64,000 nt of DNA from Alphaproteobacteria bacterium (GTDB lineage: Bacteria > Pseudomonadota > Alphaproteobacteria > Rhizobiales > GCA-2746425), in assembly GCA_024743215.1 (NCBI GenBank), contig JANSWZ010000001.1, forward strand, positions 992,001 through 1,056,000, in the 5' to 3' direction. The notes under the pieces were generated by a model, which was given only the letters and a program-made list of their open reading frames with translations, made no database searches and was not told where the DNA came from. Made by a program: the position numbers and the translations under genes. Below are positions 49,154 to 58,171 of this stretch, piece by piece. Positions within the stretch are counted from its first letter, which is position 1, and each line of letters opens with the position of its first letter.

Positions 49154-50152
49154 CTACTTCACTTCCGCAAGGTAGCGATCACCAAATGCCTTTTGGACTT
49201 GTTCCATCTTGGCATAATCAACCGGTGTCGCACGCTCGTAGTCGCTGTCCGGCAGGAATTTGGCAGCCACATCAGCTGGCAACTCAACCGGACGTGCCGG
49301 TTTCAGGAATGCATTTGTCCAGATCGCCTGACCTTTGTCGGACAGAATGAAATCGAGCACTTTTCTACCAACTTCCGGCTTGGGGCCATTGGCCACAAGG
49401 CTCATCACATACGGCACGACTACAGAACCTTCGCATGGCAGGACGAATTCAAAGTTTCCATCTTCGGTATATTTGCCGCGATATGCGTTGAAATCGTAGT
49501 CAAACAGGATGGGGATTTCACCGGAGACAACACGGGCATATGAGGTCTGTTTTGGAACGATTGGGTCGTTCTCAGCAAGTTCATTGAAGAAGGCAATCGC
49601 AGGATCGAAATTGTCCAGATCACCACCAAAAGCCCGGTTCACGGCAACTGCACCAGCATAGCCGACAAAAGCACTGGATGGGTCAAGATAGCCGACCATG
49701 CCTTCATATTCCGGCTTCTTCAGATCAGCCCAGCAAGCAGGTACTGGCGCGCCGCCCAGAGCATCCTTGTTCACAAAAAGGCCCAGTGTGCCGTAGTGGA
49801 TTGTGAACCAACGGCCATCAGGGTCCTTTAGGCCTTCCGCAATGTCGTCAAAGCCTTTTGGTTTATATGCAGTCGCAACGCCCTCATTTGCGGCCTTAAT
49901 TCCAGTGGTCACTCCGTAGTAAGCCACATCGGCAACAGGGGATGCTTTTTCAGCAATAAGCTGGCTAATGGTTTGGCCGGAATTCTTGTTGTCATGTGGC
50001 ATTTTCACGCCAATTTCTGCTTCAATCGCCTTAAGCATAGAAGCCCAATCGGCCCATTGTGGTGGACAATTGTAGCAGATGGCATCTTCCGCCTGAGCTG
50101 GCAGGGCGGAAAGAAGAGTTGCTGAAACCACAGCACCAAGGATATATCTCAT
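49154..50152 (-). CDS. ABC transporter periplasmic binding protein (iron/polyamine/aminoethylphosphonate-type fold)
   Basis: A 332-residue binding protein of the extracellular solute-binding family 1/6 type. ATG 50152 begins a signal peptide (MRYILGAVVSATLLSALPAQA, cleavage near 21); the longer frame overlaps the regulator gene. AICYNCPPQWADW follows at the mature N-terminus. The hinge region has VADVAYYGVTTGIKA, GTLGLFVNKDAL and VGYLDPSSAFVGYAG, and the C-terminal lobe has VGRKVLDFILSDKGQ. I cannot name the ligand. The downstream phosphodiesterase hints at a phosphate-containing compound. It lies 13 bases after the LacI gene. Confidence 0.88.
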   Translation of the reverse strand: MRYILGAVVSATLLSALPAQAEDAICYNCPPQWADWASMLKAIEAEIGVKMPHDNKNSGQTISQLIAEKASPVADVAYYGVTTGIKAANEGVATAYKPKGFDDIAEGLKDPDGRWFTIHYGTLGLFVNKDALGGAPVPACWADLKKPEYEGMVGYLDPSSAFVGYAGAVAVNRAFGGDLDNFDPAIAFFNELAENDPIVPKQTSYARVVSGEIPILFDYDFNAYRGKYTEDGNFEFVLPCEGSVVVPYVMSLVANGPKPEVGRKVLDFILSDKGQAIWTNAFLKPARPVELPADVAAKFLPDSDYERATPVDYAKMEQVQKAFGDRYLAEVK

Positions 50153-50165
50153 GTGTCTTCTCACT

Positions 50166-51254
50166 TTACTTGTTTGGTTGCATTTGGGTGGCTGACAAAT
50201 CCGACGGCCGAGTTGCAGCTTGGCCGTCGGAATTTTTCTTTGCGGCAATGGATAGGCTTTCCCCGCAACGAAATTCGAATGGAAGAGAAATCACGCCTGC
50301 TGGCGGCTTCTCGTTTTTCTGTAGAGCTTTGACCAGTAATTGCGCGGCCTTGGACCCCATATCGTGACAGGGTGTGGCAATCGTCGCCAATTTCGGATGC
50401 ACAAGATCGGCCACTGCGATGCCGTCAAACCCAACGACGCTGATATCCTCGGGGACAGATTTACCAAGACTTCGCAATGCGCGGATACAGGCCAATGCCA
50501 GCATATCGTTTGAGGCAAACAGGGCCGTTGTGGATGGTGATTTTTCAAACAGATCAATCAGGGCAAGCTCAAGATCACCTGGCGCATAATCAACTTCCAG
50601 AAGTGTAGGCTGATTCAAATTATGTTTTGCGTAGATTTCCGCAAAACCCTTGTAGCGATCAGCTGACCTGTCTGATTTTGCAAATTGAACGGCAACAAAA
50701 GCAGCGTTCAAATGTCCGAATTCAAATAATTTTTGACCTACAATCCGAGCGGCTTCCACATTGTCGACACCGACAGCCGAGATTCCTGAGTCTGTTGGCT
50801 GGTTGAAAATCAGGCAGTGCGGAATGTTGTTATCGTTCAACACCTGCAAAACCTTGCTGTTTTCCGGCGACGATACCGTGAGCACGACACCATCGACCTG
50901 TTTTGCCAGCAATGTGGCCAAGGCTTTTTGTTCTGTCATCTGGTCGTAATCGGCGCATGTTAAAATCACATCATAACCATGGACCGCCGCTGCCTGCTGA
51001 ATGCCTTGCACCGCATCCGCAAATACAGGATTGCTCAAAGTGGGAACCAATACGCCGATCGTCTTGCTGCGCTGGCTTTTCAGTGAACGGCCAAATTCAT
51101 TGAACTTGAAGCCCAGTTCCTCGGCAGCCGCCAGCACACGCACGCGGCTGGCAACGCTTGCAGGACCGGAATTATTCAGCACACGACTGACCGTCGCAAT
51201 GCCGCAGCCTGCTCGTTCTGCAACGTCTTTTATGGTTGGTTTGTTAGGTAACAC
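50166..51254 (-). CDS. LacI-family transcriptional regulator
   Basis: A regulator of about 362 residues. The N-terminal HTH and hinge read NKPTIKDVAERAGCGIATVSRVLNNSGPASVASRVRVLAAAEELGF, followed by a periplasmic-binding-like sensor domain with VIGVLVPTLSNPVFADAVQGIQQ-type sequence, SNDMLALACIRALRSLG and VVGFDGIAVADLVHPKL. GTG 51254 is preferred because AGGGTGG precedes it; GTG 51269 is the other option. It is the first gene of the ABC-phosphodiesterase operon and lies next to a 16-bp palindrome, the probable operator. The C-terminal 30 residues are polar and unusual for the family. Confidence 0.9.
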   Translation of the reverse strand: MLPNKPTIKDVAERAGCGIATVSRVLNNSGPASVASRVRVLAAAEELGFKFNEFGRSLKSQRSKTIGVLVPTLSNPVFADAVQGIQQAAAVHGYDVILTCADYDQMTEQKALATLLAKQVDGVVLTVSSPENSKVLQVLNDNNIPHCLIFNQPTDSGISAVGVDNVEAARIVGQKLFEFGHLNAAFVAVQFAKSDRSADRYKGFAEIYAKHNLNQPTLLEVDYAPGDLELALIDLFEKSPSTTALFASNDMLALACIRALRSLGKSVPEDISVVGFDGIAVADLVHPKLATIATPCHDMGSKAAQLLVKALQKNEKPPAGVISLPFEFRCGESLSIAAKKNSDGQAATRPSDLSATQMQPNK

Positions 51255-51272
51255 CAATTGATACACCACCCT

Positions 51273-51288
51273 GTGGAAACGTTTCCAC
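51273..51288. promoter_or_regulatory. LacI-type operator, perfect 16-bp palindrome
   Basis: GTGGAAACGTTTCCAC, with the central CG typical of LacI/GalR operators. It lies 19 bases upstream of the preferred start of the LacI gene, so it probably mediates autorepression of the whole importer operon. Confidence 0.75.
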
Positions 51289-51631
51289 TTTAGCCATATC
51301 TACATTACAGCGGTGTGACAGTCCAGTGCATTCAAATTCCAGTAACGCTGAATAGCCTCAAGTTGACCCAGATGCCCTGCAAAATAACCTCGCAGAATTC
51401 GGTGCGGATATCTTTGATTGTAGGCTATGACTGTTACAATCTATTGCGCTCAAGGAGCTTCAAAGCGCCGGTTTTACCAGACCCAGGTTTCGCGTATCAT
51501 ATCGCCGATGAATCAACCGTGAGATATTCCATTTGAACACAGCAAAACCGTTGACCTGATGAGCGTCAAAACGAGACTGCCTTGCTGAATTTCCCGATGC
51601 ATCAACAGAACCAGATACAGGAGTAATCCCT
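51289..51631. other. Divergent intergenic region, LacI operon / Ldh gene
   Basis: This 343-base region contains no supported gene. It carries the promoters for the LacI operon (left) and the dehydrogenase gene (right, with AGGAG at 51621). No clear -35/-10 pair or second copy of the LacI palindrome is visible on the dehydrogenase side. Confidence 0.4.
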
Positions 51632-52684
51632 ATGAACAACAAGGCCCGCTATGCGCCGGAGTCCCTTCGCACAATGGCGAAAGAACTGTTTATGGAGGCG
51701 GGTCTTGATGCAGAGAAAGCAAGCGCGATTGCGCATTACCTCGTGCTTGCCGACGAAATGGGTCACTCGACCCATGGTCTGGCCCTAACCGCCTGGTATT
51801 TGCAGATGCTGGCGACGGGAGACATGGCAAAGGCCGGTCATATCAAAACCCTGTCTGATCGTGCCGCTGCTGTCGCCTGGAATGGCGGGCGTCTTCCAGG
51901 CGCGTGGCTTACGTCCAAAGCCGTGGCGCTCGCCTCAGAACGCGCCATCCAATATGGTACCTGCACAATTGCCATTGCCGAGTGCCACCATATTGGTTGT
52001 CTGGCGGCCTATCTGCCGGACGCAACAGATCAGGGCCTGATGGTCTCAGTCGCCTCTTCATCTCCCTCTGGGTCACAGGTTGCCCCGTTTGGCGGCACCA
52101 AGGGCGTCTTTACCCCCAATCCCATTGGTTATGGGATTCCCGGTCCGAACGATCCAATTTTGATTGATATTTCGGCCTCCATTACGACCAACAATATGGC
52201 CAAGCGCATGCGGTTGGAGGGGCGAAAATACGATCATGACTGGGTCATGGAAGCCGACGGAACGCCCTCAAATGACCCTGAAGTACTGGAAAGAGGCGGC
52301 ACGCTTTTGCCCACAGGCGGTCTGGATCACGGGCAAAAGGGATATGGCATGGCCATCTGGGCCGAAGCTCTGACACAGGGCCTTGCCGGATTCGGTCGGC
52401 CGCAGCAACCCAAGGGCCTGTGCTCAGCTGTCACCGTACAGGTATGGGATCCAGAAGCATTTGGTGGTCGAGAGGCATTTGTGAGGCAAATCGGCTGGCT
52501 TGCAGATGCGTGCCACAACAGCCCGCCACGCGATGGCGTCGAGAAAGTCCGTTTGCCGGGTGAAGCTGCGATGCGCCGTGTTCGTGAAGCGCGGGAAAAC
52601 GGCGTGCCCTTGCATGATGGCATAATGGGGTCACTGAAACACCATGCCCAGCAATTCGGTGTGCCCCTGCCCGACCCCTTTTAA
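51632..52684 (+). CDS. Ldh-family NAD(P)-dependent malate/lactate-type dehydrogenase
   Basis: A 350-residue protein of the malate/L-sulfolactate/L-lactate dehydrogenase family (YlbC/YiaK fold). Characteristic pieces are VLADEMGHSTHGL near residue 40 (substrate Arg region variant), IAECHHIGCLAAYL near 117, VASSSPSG, APFGGTKGVFTPNPIGYGIPG near 150, ILIDISASITTNNMAK and GQKGYGMAIWAEALTQGLAG. It reduces or oxidises 2-keto/2-hydroxy acids or imines in the cytosol. ATG follows AGGAG with 9-base spacing. It is a single-gene unit ending in a hairpin. Substrate not assigned. Confidence 0.88.
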   Translation: MNNKARYAPESLRTMAKELFMEAGLDAEKASAIAHYLVLADEMGHSTHGLALTAWYLQMLATGDMAKAGHIKTLSDRAAAVAWNGGRLPGAWLTSKAVALASERAIQYGTCTIAIAECHHIGCLAAYLPDATDQGLMVSVASSSPSGSQVAPFGGTKGVFTPNPIGYGIPGPNDPILIDISASITTNNMAKRMRLEGRKYDHDWVMEADGTPSNDPEVLERGGTLLPTGGLDHGQKGYGMAIWAEALTQGLAGFGRPQQPKGLCSAVTVQVWDPEAFGGREAFVRQIGWLADACHNSPPRDGVEKVRLPGEAAMRRVREARENGVPLHDGIMGSLKHHAQQFGVPLPDPF

Positions 52685-52693
52685 GGAGGCTTT

Positions 52694-52713
52694 CCCAGCC
52701 TTTTACAGCTGGG
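52694..52713 (+). terminator. Short hairpin after the Ldh-family gene
   Basis: CCCAGC and GCTGGG pair across an 8-base loop, followed by TCTCTTT. It begins 10 bases after the stop codon and is a plausible weak intrinsic terminator. Confidence 0.55.
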
Positions 52714-52790
52714 TCTCTTTGATGTGTATCAACGCAAACCAATGCACTCTGGCGCGATAATCCATTTTGTCGAGCCAGGGAGCATCTGCA

Positions 52791-53879
52791 ATGACGAGCG
52801 ATCATAATCCAACGACAAACTCCGGGTTGTCTGCTGTCGCAAAATTGGCCAGTGCCGCGTTCAAGCGCCATTCCACATACGACGACGAGACATCGGCACT
52901 GTGGAAACACAGATCGCCGAATTCATGCTCTGAAGCTGATTATCTGTTCCACTATGCAAGGCTTGCTGCCAATGCACACAATACACAGCCGTGGTTGTTT
53001 GGCCGCGTGGCCGACGCGTATGTCATCAAACCTGACCCGGCGCGAAGGACCCCCGTGGTCGACCCGGATGATCATCATCTTTATTGCAGTCTTGGCTGCG
53101 CCACCGAGAATTTGCTTTTGGCTGCCAATGCGGCAGGCAAAGCTGCTTCAGTTGCCTTTAATGCTGAGGGCGATGGAGAAATTCAAGTTCGCCTGTCATC
53201 TGAACCGACGGCCAATGATCCATTGTTTGACGCCATTATCGACCGGCAATGCACGCGTTCAGATTACAGCGGCCAGCCAGTTGCCGACGCGCATCTGAGG
53301 CGCCTGTCTGACATGCCCCAACTATCTGGCTGCGAGCTAATTGTGATAACAGACCAGCCTGTTATTGAGCAGATATTGGAGTTGATCCTGTCCGCCAATT
53401 CAGCGCAAATTGGGGACCCCGCCTTCGTCGGCGAATTGACATCATGGTTGCGCTTCAATGCCGCCAGTGCACTTGCCACACGTGATGGGCTTTATGCGCC
53501 CTGTTCCGGCAATCCTACCTTGCCCAACTGGTTGGCAGGCCCCGTATTTAAAACGGTTTTTACGGCAAAGTCAGAAAACAAGAAATGTGCCAGGCAGGTC
53601 CGCTCTTCGTCCGGGCTGGCAATCTTCGTCTCCGATAAATGCGACAGAGAACATTGGATATCGTCCGGACGCAACTATCAACGATTTGCTCTTCAAGCGA
53701 CGTTGCTAGGCATCAAGCATGCTTTTTTAAACCAGCCTGTTGAAGTGCTGCAATTTCGGAAGGCGCTGGCCGCCCTGCTCGGCATCGGCGACAGACGCCC
53801 GGACTTTCTTGTTCGATTTGGCTATGCCGAGCCGATGCCACGTTCCTTGCGCCGACCAGTGAAGCAATTGCTGTTTTAA
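52791..53879 (+). CDS. Acg-type nitroreductase-fold protein
   Basis: A 362-residue protein. ATG 52791 has GGGAG 8 bases upstream and is preferred to TTG 52767. ARLAANAHNTQPWLF near residue 65 is the FMN-phosphate motif of nitroreductases, and LGCATENLLLAANAAG near 105 the second conserved helix; SGLAIFVSDK and QRFALQATLLGIKHAFLNQPVE lie in the C-terminal half. The arrangement and length match the Acg/Rv2032 group, a diverged double-length nitroreductase family that often binds FMN but lacks known turnover. There is no obvious operon partner. Its role is unknown; stress-linked storage of flavin has been suggested for relatives. Confidence 0.78.
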   Translation: MTSDHNPTTNSGLSAVAKLASAAFKRHSTYDDETSALWKHRSPNSCSEADYLFHYARLAANAHNTQPWLFGRVADAYVIKPDPARRTPVVDPDDHHLYCSLGCATENLLLAANAAGKAASVAFNAEGDGEIQVRLSSEPTANDPLFDAIIDRQCTRSDYSGQPVADAHLRRLSDMPQLSGCELIVITDQPVIEQILELILSANSAQIGDPAFVGELTSWLRFNAASALATRDGLYAPCSGNPTLPNWLAGPVFKTVFTAKSENKKCARQVRSSSGLAIFVSDKCDREHWISSGRNYQRFALQATLLGIKHAFLNQPVEVLQFRKALAALLGIGDRRPDFLVRFGYAEPMPRSLRRPVKQLLF

Positions 53880-54196
53880 GCTCCGACCCATAGCTTTCTT
53901 GCGCGTTTTCACGGCCCCTTCCCCCAACAAAGCATGAATTCAAGCTACAAAGGGTGCTCGACCACAGACGTTGGCAGCGTTGCAAGACATGGGGCACAAT
54001 GTTACATGGAGTGCCGGTCTTGGCGGAGGCACAATGCCATGCAGATCACCTCTTTGTGCGGTGTTCTGACAGACACTACGGCCCACCCGAAAGGACGATT
54101 TTGCCATCGGCTACTGAAGGATTAAGGCCAGTTGCCACTGGTAAACAAGGGTCAGAACCCTAAGTATCAAAGCATGACAGCGACAGGCCCAACTTG
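53880..54196. other. Intergenic region without a supported gene
   Basis: This 317-base stretch lies between the Acg-like gene and the TetR gene. Two overlapping plus-strand frames of 63 and 69 codons (53934-54125, 53954-54163) have odd composition (Cys, His and Arg-rich) and no ribosome-binding site. No hairpin or RNA gene is apparent. Confidence 0.4.
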
Positions 54197-54859
54197 ATGA
54201 TCGACGAAGATACCTCAGTAAAGAACCGCTCCGCTAAAAAAGTCGGTTTACGGCAAACTAAAAAGCTTGAGAAGGAATACCGGATCAAGGAAGCGGCACG
54301 CGCGCTTTTCATCGAAAAGGGTTATGAGAACGCCACTATTCGGCAGATTACCAAACGGGCAGATGTGGGCATTGGAACCATTTTTCGATACGCCGCCAAC
54401 AAGCGCGATTTGCTGTTTTTCATTTACAACGACATGCGAGCAGACTTCAGGTCTCAAAGCATTGACGATATCCCATCCGACATCGCATTGATTGCGCAGC
54501 TGGAGCAATTCTTTGGCCATCTGATCGAGTTCTTTGCCACTCAGCCGGAACTGGCGCGCGATATTTTGCGCGAAACGGCCCTTTATGATTCCGGTCTGCA
54601 AATGGAACGTTACTGGCGGACCCGGAAAGCAGCGGAGCATCAGCTGACGCATTTGCTGAAACGCAATCAGGAAGCGGGCCGTATTGCAGCTGAAACCGAT
54701 GTAAAATTGCTGACAATCTTGTTGTTTGACATCTACCGATCAGCCCTTCGCAGATGGGTTTTGAAAGATGGAAAAGACATTCAGAACGGTCTGGCGATGG
54801 TTGTTCCGCTTTTTCAGATTGCCCTTAAAGGTGTCGTTGCCCGTGACGGGGAGCTGTAG
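54197..54859 (+). CDS. TetR family transcriptional regulator
   Basis: A 220-residue TetR regulator starting at ATG 54197 (a TTG lies three bases earlier). After a basic N-terminal arm, the HTH is RIKEAARALFIEKGYENATIRQITKRADVGIGTIFRYAANKRDLLFFI (about residues 29-76). The C-terminal domain has EQFFGHLIEFFATQPELARDILRE and resembles regulators with lipophilic ligands. It could regulate the Acg-like gene upstream or a distant target. No operator is visible. Confidence 0.88.
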   Translation: MIDEDTSVKNRSAKKVGLRQTKKLEKEYRIKEAARALFIEKGYENATIRQITKRADVGIGTIFRYAANKRDLLFFIYNDMRADFRSQSIDDIPSDIALIAQLEQFFGHLIEFFATQPELARDILRETALYDSGLQMERYWRTRKAAEHQLTHLLKRNQEAGRIAAETDVKLLTILLFDIYRSALRRWVLKDGKDIQNGLAMVVPLFQIALKGVVARDGEL

Positions 54860-55028
54860 TTCCAAGCCTCATTTTTTGATACCGACTCCGCCCTTTCATC
54901 ATAACGCTTTTGCACGGCGCTATGGCAACAGGTGCTGGCGCGTTGATGCTAGTATGATCGAGGCAAGTTGACCAAAGGCAAGTCAGTTGAGTGTTTCCGG
55001 TTTTGACAAACAACTTAGGGTGCGGACA

Positions 55029-55937
55029 TTAGGTCAAGCGCTGAGCCACCTTGTGAAGCGCCTCGATAAACCGTCCAGCCAATGGCGACAGATCTGCGTG
55101 TTTGAGCCGCATGATGGCGACGCTTCTATCGATATGCAATCCCTCAAGTTTGACACCTCGGATCACCCCGGCACCGGCTTCCAATGCAAAGGCATGAGAT
55201 GGCATCAGGCTGACGCAATCAGTGTTCTGAATCAGCCCCTTTAGTGAAATGATGCCGGAGCAAGACCAGAAAGTCCTTGGAAAAGGTGTCCCCGAATTGA
55301 GAAATGCGGCCTCTATCTGTTCGCGGAAAATCCCGCCCTTTGCCGGTAAGGCCCATTGCTGATCCGCCAGCTTTTCAAGCGTCACAGATTTCTCATTCCA
55401 GATCGAACTGGCTTTTCCGACCACCGCCTGAATTTGAAAATCGGCCAGTTTTTCCTGTACGATATTCGCATGTTGGGTGCGGCTGCCAATGCCACCAAGA
55501 GCCATTTCGATTTCGCCTCCCAGCAGCTTTTCAAGCAGCGGTTCGTCTTCTTCCTCATGAATGGAAATCATGATGTGTTCGCCGGATTTACCCATTTGGG
55601 AAATCGCTTTGGGAACAAGCTGCGTTGCAGCGACGGGTGTGCATCCGATAACAAGCGGACCTACAAAGCCCCTCTGCTCCAGTTCCACTTCCTCCACAAT
55701 CCTGTCGAGAATCGTATCCACGGCACGCGCATGCCGCAATACCAGATCGCCATATTTGTTCAGCACCGCGCCATGACGGCCCCGCTCTACCAGTCTTACG
55801 CCCAATTGTCGCTCCAACCGAGCAATCCTGCTCGACAAAGCGGGCTGTGAGATGTTCTCTGCCTTTGCGGCAGACATGAAGGTTCCGTGCTCAGCAACAG
55901 CCAGCAAAAAACGGATATCTCGCGGATCAGGTCTCAT
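55029..55937 (-). CDS. LysR family transcriptional regulator
   Basis: A 302-residue LysR protein from ATG 55937 (MRPDPRDIRFLLAVAEHGTF); an upstream frame of 18 codons is not needed. The HTH spans about residues 7-62 (MSAAKAENISQPALSSRIARLERQLGVRLVERG). The effector domain has VGPLVIGCTPVAATQLVPKAI, EEDEPLLEKLLGGEIEMALGG and a C-terminal VAIMRL block. It lies between the TetR and XRE regulators in its own unit. There is no divergent partner gene next to its start, since the XRE gene is on the same strand 110 bases upstream, so the target is unclear. A role in the orotate operon is possible but unsupported. Confidence 0.88.
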   Translation of the reverse strand: MRPDPRDIRFLLAVAEHGTFMSAAKAENISQPALSSRIARLERQLGVRLVERGRHGAVLNKYGDLVLRHARAVDTILDRIVEEVELEQRGFVGPLVIGCTPVAATQLVPKAISQMGKSGEHIMISIHEEEDEPLLEKLLGGEIEMALGGIGSRTQHANIVQEKLADFQIQAVVGKASSIWNEKSVTLEKLADQQWALPAKGGIFREQIEAAFLNSGTPFPRTFWSCSGIISLKGLIQNTDCVSLMPSHAFALEAGAGVIRGVKLEGLHIDRSVAIMRLKHADLSPLAGRFIEALHKVAQRLT

Positions 55938-56047
55938 CAGAAAAATATATGATAAGTGTGAATTACATTGCAAAACATAATTTAACACCACTGGGCAAAG
56001 AGCAAGTTTGTCTCAGTGCTTTGATGCCAAAGCAAACCCTTAATGCT

Positions 56048-56929
56048 TCAACTCAGGACATTTTTCTCGATGAAGTCGGCAGCCTGCTCTCCCTTTAGCG
56101 CGCGTGTCCAAAGCTGTGTTGTCACCGACTGATAGAGTTCCGTTGCATCCGGTGCTGAACTGATCGTTGCAACACCCAGTCGGATGTTGGCGAACGCGCC
56201 CAGTCTATAGGGGCTGACGGCGACCGATTTGCGTGTGGCCTGTCTGAAAATCTGCAGGCTGGACCCCGGCATGGAATCGACAACCACGCCCAGTTGAACG
56301 CCTATCGGCTGGTTCCGCAGAAGCTGAACGATATTTTCAATTTCAATTCGGGCAACCTCGCGCCGTTTACTCAAATCGACGCCTTGCGGGTTATGAGCCC
56401 CGACAAACCCCAGCCGCAAAAACTGTGTGAGTTCAGCAGCAGATGTGAGGCTGATGATGCTGGGCGTGCGCTTTCGATATGTCGCTTTACGTTCACGCAA
56501 TATGTCCAGAAGCGTGTCCACTTCCCGCACTGCCTGATCATAATTATCTACATTGCCGGGAATGCTCTCTTTCAACACATCAGGCAGAAAATCATCGTAT
56601 GAATCTGTCGTTAAAAGATAAGAAATGGGACCAAACAACACTGTAATCTGGTCAACATTTTCCTCCAGTTGCCGCATCCGTTCAAAGAAGCTAATGGCAG
56701 AAGCGATATACTCAACCCCTGCCCCAAGGAGGGTTGGCAACGAAACATCCAGCAAATCAGCGATTTTCACCAGCGTATCAATCTTGGCTGGCTGGCCCGA
56801 TTCGTAGCGGTAAATTGCAGCCCTTGAAACGCCTGTCTGGTGGGCCAATTGCTCAGGGGTCAAGCCTGCGCCAAGACGAAAGGCTTTCATCCGCTCGCCA
56901 ATTTCCTCTCCAGAAATCCCGTGATTCAC
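56048..56929 (-). CDS. XRE-type regulator with C-terminal sensor domain, divergent from the TRAP/orotate operon
   Basis: A 293-residue regulator. GTG 56929 follows AAGG with 8-base spacing. The N-terminal HTH is IGERMKAFRLGAGLTPEQLAHQTGVSRAAIYRYESGQPAK (about residues 10-48). Residues about 75-290 are a large domain that I do not recognise by name; LRNQPIGVQLGVVVDSMPGSSLQIFRQATR and IRLGVATISSAPD suggest a periplasmic-binding-like sensor, perhaps for the TRAP-transported ligand. It is divergent from dctP across 213 bases that contain an inverted repeat and a good promoter. Similar XRE-sensor proteins neighbour TRAP clusters in alphaproteobacteria. Confidence 0.8.
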   Translation of the reverse strand: MNHGISGEEIGERMKAFRLGAGLTPEQLAHQTGVSRAAIYRYESGQPAKIDTLVKIADLLDVSLPTLLGAGVEYIASAISFFERMRQLEENVDQITVLFGPISYLLTTDSYDDFLPDVLKESIPGNVDNYDQAVREVDTLLDILRERKATYRKRTPSIISLTSAAELTQFLRLGFVGAHNPQGVDLSKRREVARIEIENIVQLLRNQPIGVQLGVVVDSMPGSSLQIFRQATRKSVAVSPYRLGAFANIRLGVATISSAPDATELYQSVTTQLWTRALKGEQAADFIEKNVLS

Positions 56930-57057
56930 GCGTTTGCCTTCAATTGTTCAATGTTTCTTTCCGGCAGCCGGGATGCGAACTCACTTGGAGAATTGTGCCC
57001 CTAACCGACGGAATTCTATTGCACAACCGTCGCAAAAAGAAAAGCAATACAAGATAA

Positions 57058-57107
57058 ATCTCATTTTTGAGATAATTCTTGACACTGCGACAAGCGGCTT
57101 TTACCTT
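57058..57107 (+). promoter_or_regulatory. Promoter and inverted repeat of the TRAP-pyr operon
   Basis: TTGACA (57079-57084) is followed after 17 bases by TACCTT (57102-57107), 35 bases before the dctP start codon. Immediately upstream, ATCTCA-TTTT-TGAGAT (57058-57073) is a perfect inverted repeat and a likely binding site for the divergent XRE-type regulator. Confidence 0.6.
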
Positions 57108-57142
57108 ACCCGACTTCTGATACAGCGCAACAGGAGCCGCAC

Positions 57143-58171
57143 ATGAAAGCGTTATCTAGACTATCAAAATTCACACTCCGAACACTTCCCATTCTTGGTA
57201 TAACCATGCTTGTAGCGCCGGCGGCGTGGGCAGCTGATTTTACCGCCAAGATTGGCCACCTGGAATCAGACCAGCAATCACGGCATATACACATTGCCAA
57301 AGTTGGAGAACTGGTCAAAGAGCGCACGAAGGGTGCAGTCGAATTTCAAATTTTTCCGTCAGGGCAGTTGGGCAATCAGCGCGAGATGACGGAGGGCGTT
57401 CAACTGGGCACGCTGGAAGCAACCGTTTCCCCAGCGGCGTTCATTGGCGGTTTCAACCCCGCGATCTCCATCCTGGATATTCCATTCCTGCTGCCAGAAG
57501 ATGCTGATAAGGCGCAGAAATTACGCGAAGGCGAATTTGGCCAGGCCCTGCTTGAATCCTTTTCTTCAAAAGGCGTTGTCGGTGTCACTTTGTGGCCAAA
57601 CGGCTTGAAGAATTTCACCTCCAACAAACCGCTGGATGATCTTTCCTCCTTTGGTGGCCAGAAATTCCGGGTGATGGATTCCAACATTCTTATTGAGCAG
57701 TTTGATGCGCTTGGTGCGTCCGCTATCGCCCTGCCATTCGGCGAGTTGTACACATCGCTTCAGACCGGCGTTGTGGATGGGCAGGAAAATCCGCTCGATA
57801 CCATTCAGCGCATGAAGTTCTACGAAGTGCAGAAGTACCTCGTCGTATCTGAACATGGTGCCATGGAAGATGTGGTTCTGTTCAATCCAATCTGGTGGAA
57901 TAGCCTTCCAGAGGAGTATCGCACCGTCATCACCGATGCATTCAACGAAGTTGTACCAGAACTGCGTGCCCACAAAGCCAAAGCAGTCGAAGCTGCGCTT
58001 GAAGCCATTAAAGAGAGCGATATCAATGTGCGCGTTGCGTCCAGCGAAGAGAAAGCGGCCCTCAGAGAAGCGATGTACGATAAGGCCAAGGCCGCCTACA
58101 TGGATCGGGCTGGCGATGCCGCTACCGAGCTGATCGGCGCCTATGAAAAAGCGTATTCGGAACTGAACTGA
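57143..58171 (+). CDS. dctP: TRAP transporter solute-binding protein, DctP
   Basis: A 342-residue periplasmic protein. AGGAG lies before the ATG. The signal peptide runs to about residue 31 (ITMLVAPAAWA-A). FTAKIGHLESDQQSRHIHIAKVGELVKERT and VEFQIFPSGQLGNQREM follow; FRVMDSNILIEQFDALGASAIALPFGELYTSLQTGVVDGQENPLDTI (about 180-226) holds the substrate-carboxylate-binding Arg and Asn of the family. It delivers an organic acid to DctQM. The downstream enzymes point to orotate or dihydroorotate as ligand, both carboxylates of suitable size. Confidence 0.93.
   Translation: MKALSRLSKFTLRTLPILGITMLVAPAAWAADFTAKIGHLESDQQSRHIHIAKVGELVKERTKGAVEFQIFPSGQLGNQREMTEGVQLGTLEATVSPAAFIGGFNPAISILDIPFLLPEDADKAQKLREGEFGQALLESFSSKGVVGVTLWPNGLKNFTSNKPLDDLSSFGGQKFRVMDSNILIEQFDALGASAIALPFGELYTSLQTGVVDGQENPLDTIQRMKFYEVQKYLVVSEHGAMEDVVLFNPIWWNSLPEEYRTVITDAFNEVVPELRAHKAKAVEAALEAIKESDINVRVASSEEKAALREAMYDKAKAAYMDRAGDAATELIGAYEKAYSELN

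Noticed and set aside
53934-54163. Two overlapping small frames between the Acg-like and TetR genes
   Set aside because: No ribosome-binding site, biased Cys/His/Arg composition and no recognisable domain.
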